This document shows, piece by piece, positions 9,001-17,491 of a stretch of DNA of 36,392 bases. The position numbers and the translations under genes were made by a program. Source of the stretch: an uncultured Methanosphaera sp. (GTDB taxonomy: Archaea > Methanobacteriota > Methanobacteria > Methanobacteriales > Methanobacteriaceae). Below the pieces are notes generated by a model. The model had not been told where the DNA came from. It worked only from the letters and a program-made list of their open reading frames with translations, and did no database searches. The stretch's first letter is position 1. The number at the start of each line of letters is the position of its first letter. The stretch covers positions 1 to 36,392 of the forward strand of contig CAMNFZ010000005.1 in the NCBI GenBank assembly GCA_946537725.1. Direction: 5' to 3'.

Positions 9001-10224
9001 ATGGAAGAATCACGATTCGGTACTAATGTTCAAGAAAATGAAGATGTAGAATTATCTAGTCTCTTAGATAAACATGAAACAATTGAACGTAACTTAACTT
9101 GGGAAGTAAGAAAATTAGAAAAAGATAAAGTCTTACTTGAAAATGAAAACTTAAGATTAGATCGTGAAGTTAAATCATTAAAAAGTGAAATCAGTCGTTT
9201 TAGAACACCACCTCTGGTATTAGCTACAATATCTGAAATATTGGAAGATAACCAGGTAGTTGTAAAAAGTACGACCGGACCATCATTTTTACTAAAATAT
9301 GCAGATAAAGATTCAAATAAAATAGAAATTGGTTCAAGAGTAGCATTAAATCAACAAACATTCAGTATAGTTGACATATTAACTTCAGAAAAAGATCCAT
9401 TAGTATCTGGAATGGAAATTGATGAAGCACCGGATATTTCTTATGATAAAATAGGTGGATTAAAAGAACAAATTAGAGAAACAATAGAAACAGTAGAACT
9501 TCCACTTAAAAATCCGAAAATATTCGAAGATGTAGGTATAACACCACCAAAAGGAGTACTATTCTACGGACCACCAGGAACAGGAAAAACATTACTTGCA
9601 AAAGCAGTAGCACACGAAACCAACGCAACATTCATAAAAATAGTAGCTTCAGAATTTGTAAAAAAATATATTGGTGAAGGTTCAAGATTAGTACGTGGCG
9701 TCTTTGAATTAGCAAAAGAAAAATCACCAGCAATCATTTTCATAGATGAAATTGATGCAATTGCAGCAAAAAGATTACAAGGTTCAACAAGTGGAGATCG
9801 TGAAGTACAAAGAACACTCATGCAATTACTAGCTGAAATGGATGGATTTGAATCAAGAGGAAATGTTGGTATAATAGCAGCTACAAATAGGCCAGACATA
9901 TTAGACCCAGCATTAATACGTCCTGGAAGATTTGACCGTATAATAGAGGTACCAGTACCAGATGATGAAGGAAAACTAGAAATCCTTAAAATTCATACTA
10001 AAAACATGACACTTGACTCTGATGTAGATTTAAGAACTATAGCAGCAAATGCAAAATCAGCATCTGGTGCAGATCTTAAATCAATATGTACTGAAGCAGG
10101 AATGTTCGCAATAAGAGAAGAACATTATAGTGTTTCAGCTAAAAACTTTGAAGATGCATTAGACAAAGTTATGAACAAAAATAAAAATCAAGAAAAAGCA
10201 GTAGCTGGAGTAATGTATAACTAA
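9001..10224 (+). CDS. pan: proteasome-activating nucleotidase (PAN)
   Basis: Hexameric AAA ATPase that unfolds proteins and feeds them into the archaeal 20S proteasome. Seen: an N-terminal coiled coil (about 25-67), an OB-like domain (70-130), Walker A GPPGTGKT at 190-197, Walker B IIFIDE at 246-251, sensor-1 ATN at 294-296, Arg-finger segment RPGR at 307-310, and a C-terminal helical domain. The last three residues, MYN, fit the hydrophobic-Tyr-any (HbYX) tail that docks into the 20S ring and opens the gate. Length of 407 residues is typical. The ribosome binding site is near-perfect AGGAGGT. Followed by an oligo-T stretch and the C/D box RNA. Confidence 0.96.
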   Translation: MEESRFGTNVQENEDVELSSLLDKHETIERNLTWEVRKLEKDKVLLENENLRLDREVKSLKSEISRFRTPPLVLATISEILEDNQVVVKSTTGPSFLLKYADKDSNKIEIGSRVALNQQTFSIVDILTSEKDPLVSGMEIDEAPDISYDKIGGLKEQIRETIETVELPLKNPKIFEDVGITPPKGVLFYGPPGTGKTLLAKAVAHETNATFIKIVASEFVKKYIGEGSRLVRGVFELAKEKSPAIIFIDEIDAIAAKRLQGSTSGDREVQRTLMQLLAEMDGFESRGNVGIIAATNRPDILDPALIRPGRFDRIIEVPVPDDEGKLEILKIHTKNMTLDSDVDLRTIAANAKSASGADLKSICTEAGMFAIREEHYSVSAKNFEDALDKVMNKNKNQEKAVAGVMYN

Positions 10225-10243
10225 GCATTTTTTCCAACTATCC

Positions 10244-10252
10244 TTTTTTTTT
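10244..10252 (+). terminator. oligo-T stretch after PAN
   Basis: A run of nine T lies 20 nt after the PAN stop and just upstream of the C/D box RNA. It may end PAN transcription, or be read through so that the guide RNA is processed from the PAN 3' end. Confidence 0.45.
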
Positions 10253-10264
10253 AAAAAAATAGAA

Positions 10265-10325
<61 letters not shown>

Positions 10326-10357
10326 TTTTAAAATAAACTCCCAATTCACACTATTTC

Positions 10358-11128
10358 TTATAATATTTTGGATAGTTCATCAATAGAACGAACCATAATA
10401 TGTTCATCTAATTTATTTACTTTAGGTCTTGTAATAATAATTACTGGAATACCTAATTCAAGAGCAGCATTAATCTTGTTCTCAGCACCACCACTTTCTC
10501 CGCTTTCTTTAGTAATTATAGCACTAATGTCATACTCTTTCATAATTGACATATTAAACTCTTTGGAATAAGTTCCTTGCATGGCAATAATGTTACTGGC
10601 AGGTACTCCAGTTTCTAATGTTTTTGAAATACTGAAATTATTTGGAAGAACACGAGGAACTACTTGTTCTGGATTAAGTGTTTCTGTAATAGTATGTAAG
10701 TTCAGTACTCCTGCTAAATGCATAAGTCTTTTTTCATCTCCAAGTAATTCTTTTGCCTTATTTGCTCCTTCAGGGAATGAATCAACATAATGTATTAATT
10801 CTGATTCTGGTAATATTGTTGAAGCTCTTTCATATCTTATATATTTTATTCCGGCTTTTTCAGAGCTTTCGATTGCTGTTTCAGTAGCTACTGCAGCAAA
10901 GGGGTGTGTGGCATCGATTAGTATTTCAATATTTTTTTCTTTGATAACATTTATAAAATCTTCTTCTTTCAATGCTTTTGTAATAACTTCAGTTGCACCT
11001 GCAGATTCTGCTATTTTTCCACCATAATCAGTAACTGTTGTTGCTAAAATGTAATTATTTTCATCTTGACTTAAAAATTCAATAACTTTTGTTGCATCAG
11101 ATGTACCAGACATCACCATATATCTCAT
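10358..11128 (-). CDS. cbiJ: cobalt-precorrin-6A reductase
   Basis: CobK/CbiJ family enzyme that reduces (cobalt-)precorrin-6A with NADPH during corrin ring synthesis. Seen: an N-terminal Rossmann-like start (MVMSGTSDATKVI), the family signature DATHPFA at 72-78, RYERAS near 98-103, and TKESGESGG near 207-215, all in the usual order. Length of 256 residues is typical. ATG follows GGAGG with good spacing. It is monocistronic as far as can be seen. Cobamide is essential in methanogens for methyl transfer; the uroporphyrinogen-III methyltransferase at 29071 feeds the same pathway. Confidence 0.92.
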   Translation of the reverse strand: MRYMVMSGTSDATKVIEFLSQDENNYILATTVTDYGGKIAESAGATEVITKALKEEDFINVIKEKNIEILIDATHPFAAVATETAIESSEKAGIKYIRYERASTILPESELIHYVDSFPEGANKAKELLGDEKRLMHLAGVLNLHTITETLNPEQVVPRVLPNNFSISKTLETGVPASNIIAMQGTYSKEFNMSIMKEYDISAIITKESGESGGAENKINAALELGIPVIIITRPKVNKLDEHIMVRSIDELSKIL

Positions 11129-11382
11129 TTTATTCCTCCAAACATTTTATTTTAATATCTAATAATTTTTTTATTCAATATAATTAATACTATTTATGTA
11201 AACCTTTTTTGAAAAATAATATCAGAAAGTTTAAACAATAATAAAACATTCCCTTTGAAATAATTAATTAATTATCTTAAATACTTAAAGTAAATAATTA
11301 TATAATAAATTAATAGAAATACTTAAAAGATTTTATAAAATAATTATTTTAAAAACTTAATTAATAAAACATGGTGAATAAA

Positions 11383-12050
11383 ATGTCACTAGATTTAAAA
11401 GATATATTTAAAAAGATTATCTTAAAGGGTATTTTGCTAAGAATAAAAAAATATTCTTAATAGCAATAATACTCTTTGTATTATTAGGTGGATTGTTAGT
11501 ATCACTTGGTGGATTAAGTGTAATTACAAATTTAAATGTTAAATCAGCAGATTTTGCAAAAAATGAGGTAAACTCGTCAATTCCTGGTGTTAATCCAGAT
11601 TTTTCAGTAAACACATTTATTGCTTTAACTGTCCATAATATAATTCAAGATTTAACATGTTTAATTGGGGGATTATTCTTTTTTATACCTTCATTATTAA
11701 TTTCTGCACTTAATGCATATAATTTCTTCAGTATATTCCTTTCATGGCCATTTGAAGTAATTTTATATGGAATTTTACCTCATGGTATATTTGAAATACC
11801 TTCAAGTATATTTGCATTAGCTGGTGCAATAATGTTATTTAAAACAGAACTAAAAGTAATTAAAGGTATAATCAGTAGAAAAACTACAATTAAAGAACAA
11901 ATAAATGAATCCCAATATCTAATTAAAGATGCAATAATAACAATTTTCATAGTAATAATATTGCTAGTTATTGCAGGATTCATAGAAACATTTATAACTT
12001 CCCAGTTAATAGAAGCATATGCAATGCCCCAGATAATGGAAATGGTTTAA
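11383..12050 (+). pseudogene. SpoIIM (DUF95) family membrane protein, frameshifted near its start
   Basis: The body (from about 11412) encodes a multi-span membrane protein with PHGIFEIPSSIFALAGA, the signature of the SpoIIM/DUF95 family found in many archaea; function there is unknown. The long frame lacks a suitable start: read upstream it gives KDYLKGYFAKNKKIFLIAIILF until a TAA at 11409. A well-placed start (GGTGA then ATG at 11383) lies in another frame and gives MSLDLKDIFKK. The two join perfectly if the A5 run at 11410-11414 had one more A, giving about 222 residues, the normal length. So this is a one-base deletion, a sequence error, or recoding. A shorter product from TTG at 11493 would lack the first half of membrane segment 1. 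Confidence 0.75.
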
Positions 12051-12082
12051 TAATTTCCTTTTTCTCTATTTTTTTTCTAAAA

Positions 12083-12098
12083 ATAATCAGATGATTAT
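12083..12098. repeat. 7-bp inverted repeat (ATAATCA/TGATTAT)
   Basis: A perfect 7-bp inverted repeat with a 2-bp centre lies 33 nt after the SpoIIM-like gene. It could be a protein site or chance in A+T-rich DNA. Confidence 0.3.
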
Positions 12099-12171
12099 GG
12101 AGTATAGTTTACTATCCAATTATATGTTTAAAAAATACAGGATAAAATTATTATTTTTATTAGGGTTAATT

Positions 12172-12234
12172 TGATGTTAAATAATCATTTCACTATTTAA
12201 TAATTATCTATTTTCGCATGTAAGATTAACATCA
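12172..12234. repeat. 9-bp inverted repeat around 45-bp centre
   Basis: TGATGTTAA at 12172-12180 is the exact complement of TTAACATCA at 12226-12234. A long hairpin is possible in the 274-bp gap between the SpoIIM-like and AbrB-like genes. No coding frame, guide-RNA boxes or other RNA signature were seen in it. Confidence 0.3.
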
Positions 12235-12274
12235 TTTTATTTCAAGGAATATTGAATAAATTACACCTTTTTTG

Positions 12275-12294
12275 AATATATCTTAATATATCTA
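12275..12294 (+). promoter_or_regulatory. direct 10-bp repeat upstream of AbrB-like gene (possible promoter/operator)
   Basis: AATATATCTT and AATATATCTA are adjacent, ending 30 bp before the ATG of the AbrB-like gene. The spacing suits a TATA element and small DNA-binding proteins of this type often control their own gene, so an operator is plausible, but the repeat is A+T-rich and could be chance. Confidence 0.3.
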
Positions 12295-12324
12295 AACTTT
12301 TAATATAATAATTAGTGATTACAA

Positions 12325-12528
12325 ATGAAAAAAACAAATATACATAAAGATTATCAAGTTAACATACCAGATGAAATTATAGAAACATTAAACATATCCT
12401 TAGACGATACATTAACCTGGGAAATAGAAGAAGATAAAATCATTATCAAAGTAAATAAACAAAGAAAATTAAAAAACAAGCAATTATCATTCGTTGCCGA
12501 TGAAGAAATAGAATCAATAAAAATATAA
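12325..12528 (+). CDS. AbrB/SpoVT-like DNA-binding protein
   Basis: A 67-residue protein with a swapped-hairpin AbrB/MazE-like pattern at 8-45: KDYQVNIPDEIIETLNI, an acidic turn (SLDDTL), then WEIEEDKIIIKV. Such proteins are transcription factors or antitoxins. No toxin gene is adjacent (the next gene is the convergent ATPase, stop 15 nt away), so it is an orphan regulator or a former antitoxin. ATG follows AGTGAT. A 10-bp direct repeat lies just upstream. Confidence 0.75.
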   Translation: MKKTNIHKDYQVNIPDEIIETLNISLDDTLTWEIEEDKIIIKVNKQRKLKNKQLSFVADEEIESIKI

Positions 12529-12543
12529 AAAGAAAAAACAATA

Positions 12544-15024
12544 TTAAATTATTGCATTTTCAAATCTTCTAATTATTTTTTCTGCAATTAATATTGTTAA
12601 CGCTACTATTATTATCAACACCCAATTTTCTAAAGGTATTGTTGTAGTATGGAATATATTCTGTAATAATGGAATATAAATTGCACATAACTGTAATATG
12701 AATGATGCACAAACTGCAATAATCAATGTTTTATTACTTTTATTACTATTTGATCTACAGTTAAACACATTAAATAATTGATACATCACAAATACACAAA
12801 ATGCAATACTACTTGCCAGTAACTGTGGTGTTCCAATAGATAGTTCATATAAATATAAGCCTATTGTACCTATTGCCATTACGATTCCAATTAATGTGAT
12901 GTGTAATAGATTATCCTTTGATAAAATATTTTCATCACTCGGAGGAATATTCATTATATCTTTGTCACTAGCTTCAACACCTAATGATTGTGCTGGTGGA
13001 CCATCCATTATAATATTTATCCATAACAGTTGCACAGGATTAAATGGTAATGGCACTACAAGAACGGAGGATACAAGAATTGTAAGTATAGCTGCAATAT
13101 TTGTTGATAACTGGAACTTAATGAAACGTTTAATATTGGAATATATTGTTCTTCCTTCTTTTATGGCATAAATAATTGTTGAAAAGTTATCATCTTCCAG
13201 GATCATGTCACTGGATTCTTTAGCTACATCCGTACCTGAACCCATACTTACACCAATATTTGCACTTGTAAGTGCAGGTGCATCATTTACACCATCACCG
13301 GTCATGGAAACAATTTCATCATTATTTTTTAATGCTTTTACAATTCTAACTTTTTGTTCAGGAAATACTCTTGCAAACACATTTACTTTATTGACTGCAT
13401 CATTTAATTCGTCTTCACTCATTTTTTCTAATTCAGGTCCTGTTAAAACAGTTTCTGCATTATCAATTTCTATTTGTTTTGCAATTGCTGAAGCAGTATT
13501 CTTATGGTCACCTGTAATCATTTTTACAGTAATTCCTGCAGATTTACATGTACTAATAGCTTCTTTAACTCCTGGTCTAGGTGGATCAATCATACCCACA
13601 ATACCTGTAATTATCAGTTCATCTTCCAATTCATTAATGGAATAATATGTATAGTCATCTATTGTTTTATATGCAAACATTATAACACGTAATGCATTTG
13701 ATGTGAATTCTGTTACCTGACTACGCATAACTTCAATATCGTTATCAGTTATTTCTCTAATGTTTCCATTATCATCAATATATTTACATTTATTGATTAA
13801 TATTTCAGGAGCACCTTTAACTAACACATACTCTTCTGAATTAATATTGTTGATAGTTGTCATTCTTTTTCTAGAACTATCTAATGGAATCTCATATAAA
13901 CGTTCATTTTGAATATCAGTACCATTTTTTAATCCATATTCTAATATTGAAACATCTGTTGGATCACCTAATCTTTTTTCATTGGTTATTCTTGCATTAT
14001 TACATAATTGTGCAATAGTATAGGTCATTTCCTGATTGTATATAAAATCATCTGTAACTGTTAATTGGTTCATGGTTAATGTACCAGTTTTATCACTACA
14101 AATTACTGAACAGGAACCAAGAGTTTCTACGGCCAGTAATTTACGAATAATTGCTTTATTCCCTGCCATTTTTTGCATACCTAATGCAAGTGTTAAAGTT
14201 AATATTGCAGGTAAACCTTCAGGAATTGCAGCAACAGCTAAACTAACTGCAGTCATAAAAGTATTGGCAATAGGAATTCCCTGAACAATTTCCAGGATAA
14301 ATATTAAAATACAAATTACGAGTGAAAATAAACTGAGAGTTTTACTTAGTTTCTCTATTTTAATTTCAAGGGGTGTTTTACCACTATCTTCTTGGATAAT
14401 TGATGCAATTTCACCCATCTTGGTTTTCATACCAATGTTTGACACAATACCCAGTGCTCTTCCCTTGGATACTGTGGTATTCATGTATGTAAGATTATCT
14501 TCTTCAATATTTTTTGTTACAGGTAATGATTCGCCAGTAAGTGATGATTCATCAACTTTAAAATTATAGGTTTCCACAAGTTTTAAATCAGCGGGAATAT
14601 TGTCTCCTTCTTCAAGGATAATTACATCACCTATTGTAATGTTCTCGGTTTCTATTTCCTCTTTTTTTCCATCTCTTAAAACCATGGTAGTTTTTGTTGA
14701 CATTGATTTAAGTTTTTCCATGGCATTTTCTGCTTTGTTTTCTTGTCTGTAGCCCATCACTGCATTTAATATTACTACAAAGAATATTACTCCTGCATCT
14801 ATAATGTCATTAATTAGTAATGAGATTATTCCGGCTATAATCAGTAGAATTGTTAATGGTTCTGTGAATTGAAGTAGAAATTTTTTAAGTTCGCTTTCTT
14901 TTTCCTTTTCAACTAGTGCATTTTTTCCATAAATACTAATTCTTTCTTCTGCTTCTTTGTGTGTTAAACCATTTATTGAAGTGTCATATTCTTTAAATAT
15001 TTCATTTATTTGGTTACTTGTCAT
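12544..15024 (-). CDS. P-type cation ATPase, type IIA (Ca2+/Mn2+-transporting, SPCA/PMR1-like)
   Basis: Membrane pump that couples ATP hydrolysis to cation export. Seen (numbering from ATG at 15024): TGES actuator motif at 163-166, IPEGLP of helix M4 at 267-272, phosphorylated Asp in DKTGT at 311-315, TGDHKNT and TGDGVNDAPA in the catalytic domains, and M6 reading WINIIMDGPPAQSLGVE. That M6 is the secretory-pathway Ca2+/Mn2+ ATPase form, and M5 has STNIAA where SERCA has its site-I Glu, so one cation site is expected. Start at 15024 is preferred over 15045 because AGAGGA lies six bases before it; it overlaps the UPF0146 gene by 11 nt. Length of 826 residues is somewhat below SERCA and close to bacterial homologues. 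Confidence 0.92.
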   Translation of the reverse strand: MTSNQINEIFKEYDTSINGLTHKEAEERISIYGKNALVEKEKESELKKFLLQFTEPLTILLIIAGIISLLINDIIDAGVIFFVVILNAVMGYRQENKAENAMEKLKSMSTKTTMVLRDGKKEEIETENITIGDVIILEEGDNIPADLKLVETYNFKVDESSLTGESLPVTKNIEEDNLTYMNTTVSKGRALGIVSNIGMKTKMGEIASIIQEDSGKTPLEIKIEKLSKTLSLFSLVICILIFILEIVQGIPIANTFMTAVSLAVAAIPEGLPAILTLTLALGMQKMAGNKAIIRKLLAVETLGSCSVICSDKTGTLTMNQLTVTDDFIYNQEMTYTIAQLCNNARITNEKRLGDPTDVSILEYGLKNGTDIQNERLYEIPLDSSRKRMTTINNINSEEYVLVKGAPEILINKCKYIDDNGNIREITDNDIEVMRSQVTEFTSNALRVIMFAYKTIDDYTYYSINELEDELIITGIVGMIDPPRPGVKEAISTCKSAGITVKMITGDHKNTASAIAKQIEIDNAETVLTGPELEKMSEDELNDAVNKVNVFARVFPEQKVRIVKALKNNDEIVSMTGDGVNDAPALTSANIGVSMGSGTDVAKESSDMILEDDNFSTIIYAIKEGRTIYSNIKRFIKFQLSTNIAAILTILVSSVLVVPLPFNPVQLLWINIIMDGPPAQSLGVEASDKDIMNIPPSDENILSKDNLLHITLIGIVMAIGTIGLYLYELSIGTPQLLASSIAFCVFVMYQLFNVFNCRSNSNKSNKTLIIAVCASFILQLCAIYIPLLQNIFHTTTIPLENWVLIIIVALTILIAEKIIRRFENAII

Positions 15025-15433
15025 GTTTTTTCCTCTTGTATTCATAAAAAGCAGTTTTCTTGTAATTAACTAATTTTAGTTTGTTCTGAAGGTTAACATT
15101 TATTTCTTCAGTAAACAATGGTTTAATAATAATATTTGCATTATATTTAATTCCAAGATTAACAATAGCTTCCTGTAATTCTTCTGGGGGTCTTATTGAA
15201 TAAATTAGGTTTGCATATTCATAGATTTCATCAGTTGGTTGGTATATGTCTTCTTGTATAATCTCATCATTTGCGGGATGAATATCAACAAGGTTTATTA
15301 CTGTACTGTTAAGAGTCTCTTTTAATATGTTACTTGGTTCTAATATTCTTCCAACACCCACTTCTACAATCTTTTTGCTATTGCTATAATTATTTATAAT
15401 ATATTCTGTAAAACTAGACCATATATTGCTCAT
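15014..15433 (-). CDS. UPF0146 family protein
   Basis: Protein of 139 residues matching the archaeal UPF0146 family: KIVEVGVGRILEP near 20-32, a DIHP-like turn, then EDIYQPTDEIYEYANLIYSIRPPEEL. The fold looks like a reduced Rossmann/methyltransferase-like domain, but no activity is known. ATG at 15433 is chosen because GTGA lies five bases before it; GTG at 15442 is the alternative. Its last codons carry the ribosome binding site of the ATPase gene, so the two are translationally coupled. Confidence 0.82.
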   Translation of the reverse strand: MSNIWSSFTEYIINNYSNSKKIVEVGVGRILEPSNILKETLNSTVINLVDIHPANDEIIQEDIYQPTDEIYEYANLIYSIRPPEELQEAIVNLGIKYNANIIIKPLFTEEINVNLQNKLKLVNYKKTAFYEYKRKKHDK

Positions 15434-15585
15434 TGATGTCACTAATAGTTTTTAGTTATATAATTATTTATTTATTAGAAGTAAGTAAAAATTTTTTTCT
15501 ATTTATAAAATAATTTTTTGATAAACTATTAATTAAATTAAGGTAATAGATTTAAATAGTGAAATAATTAATAAGAGTATTTGTT

Positions 15586-16023
15586 ATGATTATCAGAAAA
15601 TTTGAACCTGCCGATTTGGATGATGTATTAGCAATAGAATATGAGGCATTTCCTGACCCATATCCTGTTGATGTTATAATACAATTACATGAACATGGTG
15701 CAGGATTTATAGTGGCTGAAGTTGGCAGACATGTTGTAGGTTATAATATTTTCTGGATAAAAGAGGGTATAGGTCATATCATTGCTCTTGCCGTGGGTTC
15801 ACATTTTAGGGATATGCAGGTTGGTTCTTTATTATTGGAGAAAAGTATCAGCATATTAGAATCTAACAATATATTCACTGTAAGTTTAGAAGTTAGAAAA
15901 TCTAATGTACGAGCAATTAATTTTTATGTTAAACATGGTTTTGTAACTATTCGTGAAGAAGATAATTATTATAGTGATGGCGAGAATGCATTTATAATGC
16001 AATATCAAAAATTAATTAATTAA
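15586..16023 (+). CDS. GNAT acetyltransferase, RimI-like
   Basis: N-acetyltransferase of 145 residues that uses acetyl-CoA, probably acetylating protein N-termini as archaeal RimI/Ard1 homologues do. Seen: IIALAVGSHFRDMQVGSLLLEK at about 65-86 in pieces, containing the acetyl-CoA loop R-x-x-Q-V-G-S, then EVRKSNVRAINFY followed by KHGF, the RimI-type C-terminal signature. No Shine-Dalgarno sequence is visible before ATG at 15586, so the message may be leaderless or have a short leader. Divergent from UPF0146. Confidence 0.85.
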   Translation: MIIRKFEPADLDDVLAIEYEAFPDPYPVDVIIQLHEHGAGFIVAEVGRHVVGYNIFWIKEGIGHIIALAVGSHFRDMQVGSLLLEKSISILESNNIFTVSLEVRKSNVRAINFYVKHGFVTIREEDNYYSDGENAFIMQYQKLIN

Positions 16024-16365
16024 TCTAAATTTTGTTTATTTTTTCGTAACTTTTTTTTATTATTAACTACAATATATTATTATTAGGAATGAACTTGTAA
16101 AATAATTAAAATTTTGATAGTAATAAAATTTATATAAACTCTTTTATTGCTTAAAATATTTTTAATAAAATTTATTAATTTAATATAAATCTTATATGAT
16201 AGTTATTTCGTAAATTAGTGGATAAAATATAATATTTTATTCAATAAAATTTTATTCATGTTTTATATTAAAATATATTTTTTCTTGTTCGTTATCTTTA
16301 AACAATTAAATAATGCTAGTTATTTAATAACAGTAAACTTATTAAAAATTAATCGGGGTTAAAAA
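16024..16365. other. 342-bp non-coding gap before carA
   Basis: Very A+T-rich DNA with T tracts after the RimI-like gene and several TATA-like strings (for example TTTATATAAA near 16129-16138). It should hold the carAB promoter. No ORF, RNA signature or convincing operator was found. Confidence 0.5.
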
Positions 16366-17457
16366 GTGGTAAGAACTGCAAAATTAGCGTTGGAAGATGG
16401 TACAATTTTAGAAGGTGAAGGTTTCGGAGCAGAAACAGTTAAAGCTGGAGAAATTGTATTTTCAACATCAATGACCGGTTATGTTGCAGCATTAACAGAT
16501 CCTTCATTCAAAGGACAAATATTAATGTCAACATACCCATTAGAAGGAAATTATGGAGTATCATCTGATTGGTATCAGTCAGAAGATATTAAAGCCGAAG
16601 CATATGTGGTACGACAAGTATGTAAAGAACCTTGTCATCCAAAATCAGAAAAAACATTATCTGAATTTTTAGAAGAAAACGATGTTCCAGGAATCAGTGG
16701 AATAGACACAAGAGCTTTAACACTAAAAATCAGAGAATTAGGTTCAATGAAAGCAGTTGTTGCAAATACAGAAATAACTGATGAAGAATTACTTAAAATA
16801 CTAGAAGAACAACCACATCTAGAAGACATGAAACTAGTAGAACAAGTAACAGTAAAAGAACCTAAAGTTATTCAAGAAAGAAAAGAATACAATGTAGCCG
16901 TATTGGATTGTGGAGTTAAAAAGAACATCATTGACCATTTAGTAGCACAAGATGTTGGAGTAACATTAGTTCCTGCTTCAACAAGTGCACAAGAAATATT
17001 TGATATGGATGTTGATGGAGTACTAGTATCAAGTGGACCTGGAAATCCAGAAAACGTGGATAATATTCAGGACACAATAAAAGAAGTTGCAGAAAAAATG
17101 CCAGTAGCAGGAATTTGTTTAGGTCAACAAATAATCGCACTAGCATATGGTGCAAAAATATATAAAATGAAATTTGGTCACAGAGGCTCAAATCAGCCAG
17201 TAAAACACTTAGATACTGGAAGAGTATACATGACATCACAAAATCACAGCTTCTCAATTGATCCAGAAAGTCTTGATGACACAGACCTGGAAATTACTCA
17301 AATAAACTTAAATGATGGAACACCAGAAGCAATTACACATAAAAAATTACCAATAAAATGTATTCAATACCATCCAGAAGCTGGACCAGGACCACACGAT
17401 TCTAAAGTGTTCTTTGACAATTTTGTAAACGCTATTAAAGAATATAAGGGGAAATAA
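16366..17457 (+). CDS. carA: carbamoyl-phosphate synthase small (glutaminase) subunit
   Basis: Releases ammonia from glutamine and passes it to CarB for carbamoyl phosphate, used for pyrimidines and arginine. Seen: an N-terminal CPSase domain (3-140, with STSMTGYVAALTDPS and GNYGV), a class I glutamine amidotransferase domain with the nucleophile Cys 251 in GICLGQQ, HRGSNQPV near 272-279, TSQNHSF near 290-296, and His 336 and Glu 338 in QYHPEA. Length of 363 is typical. GTG start follows CGGGGTT. carB begins 34 nt later. Confidence 0.96.
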   Translation: MVRTAKLALEDGTILEGEGFGAETVKAGEIVFSTSMTGYVAALTDPSFKGQILMSTYPLEGNYGVSSDWYQSEDIKAEAYVVRQVCKEPCHPKSEKTLSEFLEENDVPGISGIDTRALTLKIRELGSMKAVVANTEITDEELLKILEEQPHLEDMKLVEQVTVKEPKVIQERKEYNVAVLDCGVKKNIIDHLVAQDVGVTLVPASTSAQEIFDMDVDGVLVSSGPGNPENVDNIQDTIKEVAEKMPVAGICLGQQIIALAYGAKIYKMKFGHRGSNQPVKHLDTGRVYMTSQNHSFSIDPESLDDTDLEITQINLNDGTPEAITHKKLPIKCIQYHPEAGPGPHDSKVFFDNFVNAIKEYKGK

Positions 17458-17491
17458 AAACTAAAACTATTTTTTTGAGGAGTTAATAAAT

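Noticed and set aside
11409-11415. Programmed -1 frameshift signal in the SpoIIM-like gene
   Set aside because: The in-phase heptamer T-AAA-AAG is not a standard slippery site and no downstream structure is evident; kept only as a less likely option.
12172-12234. Second guide RNA between the SpoIIM-like and AbrB-like genes
   Set aside because: One TGATG string is present but there is no properly spaced CTGA box; only an inverted repeat remains.
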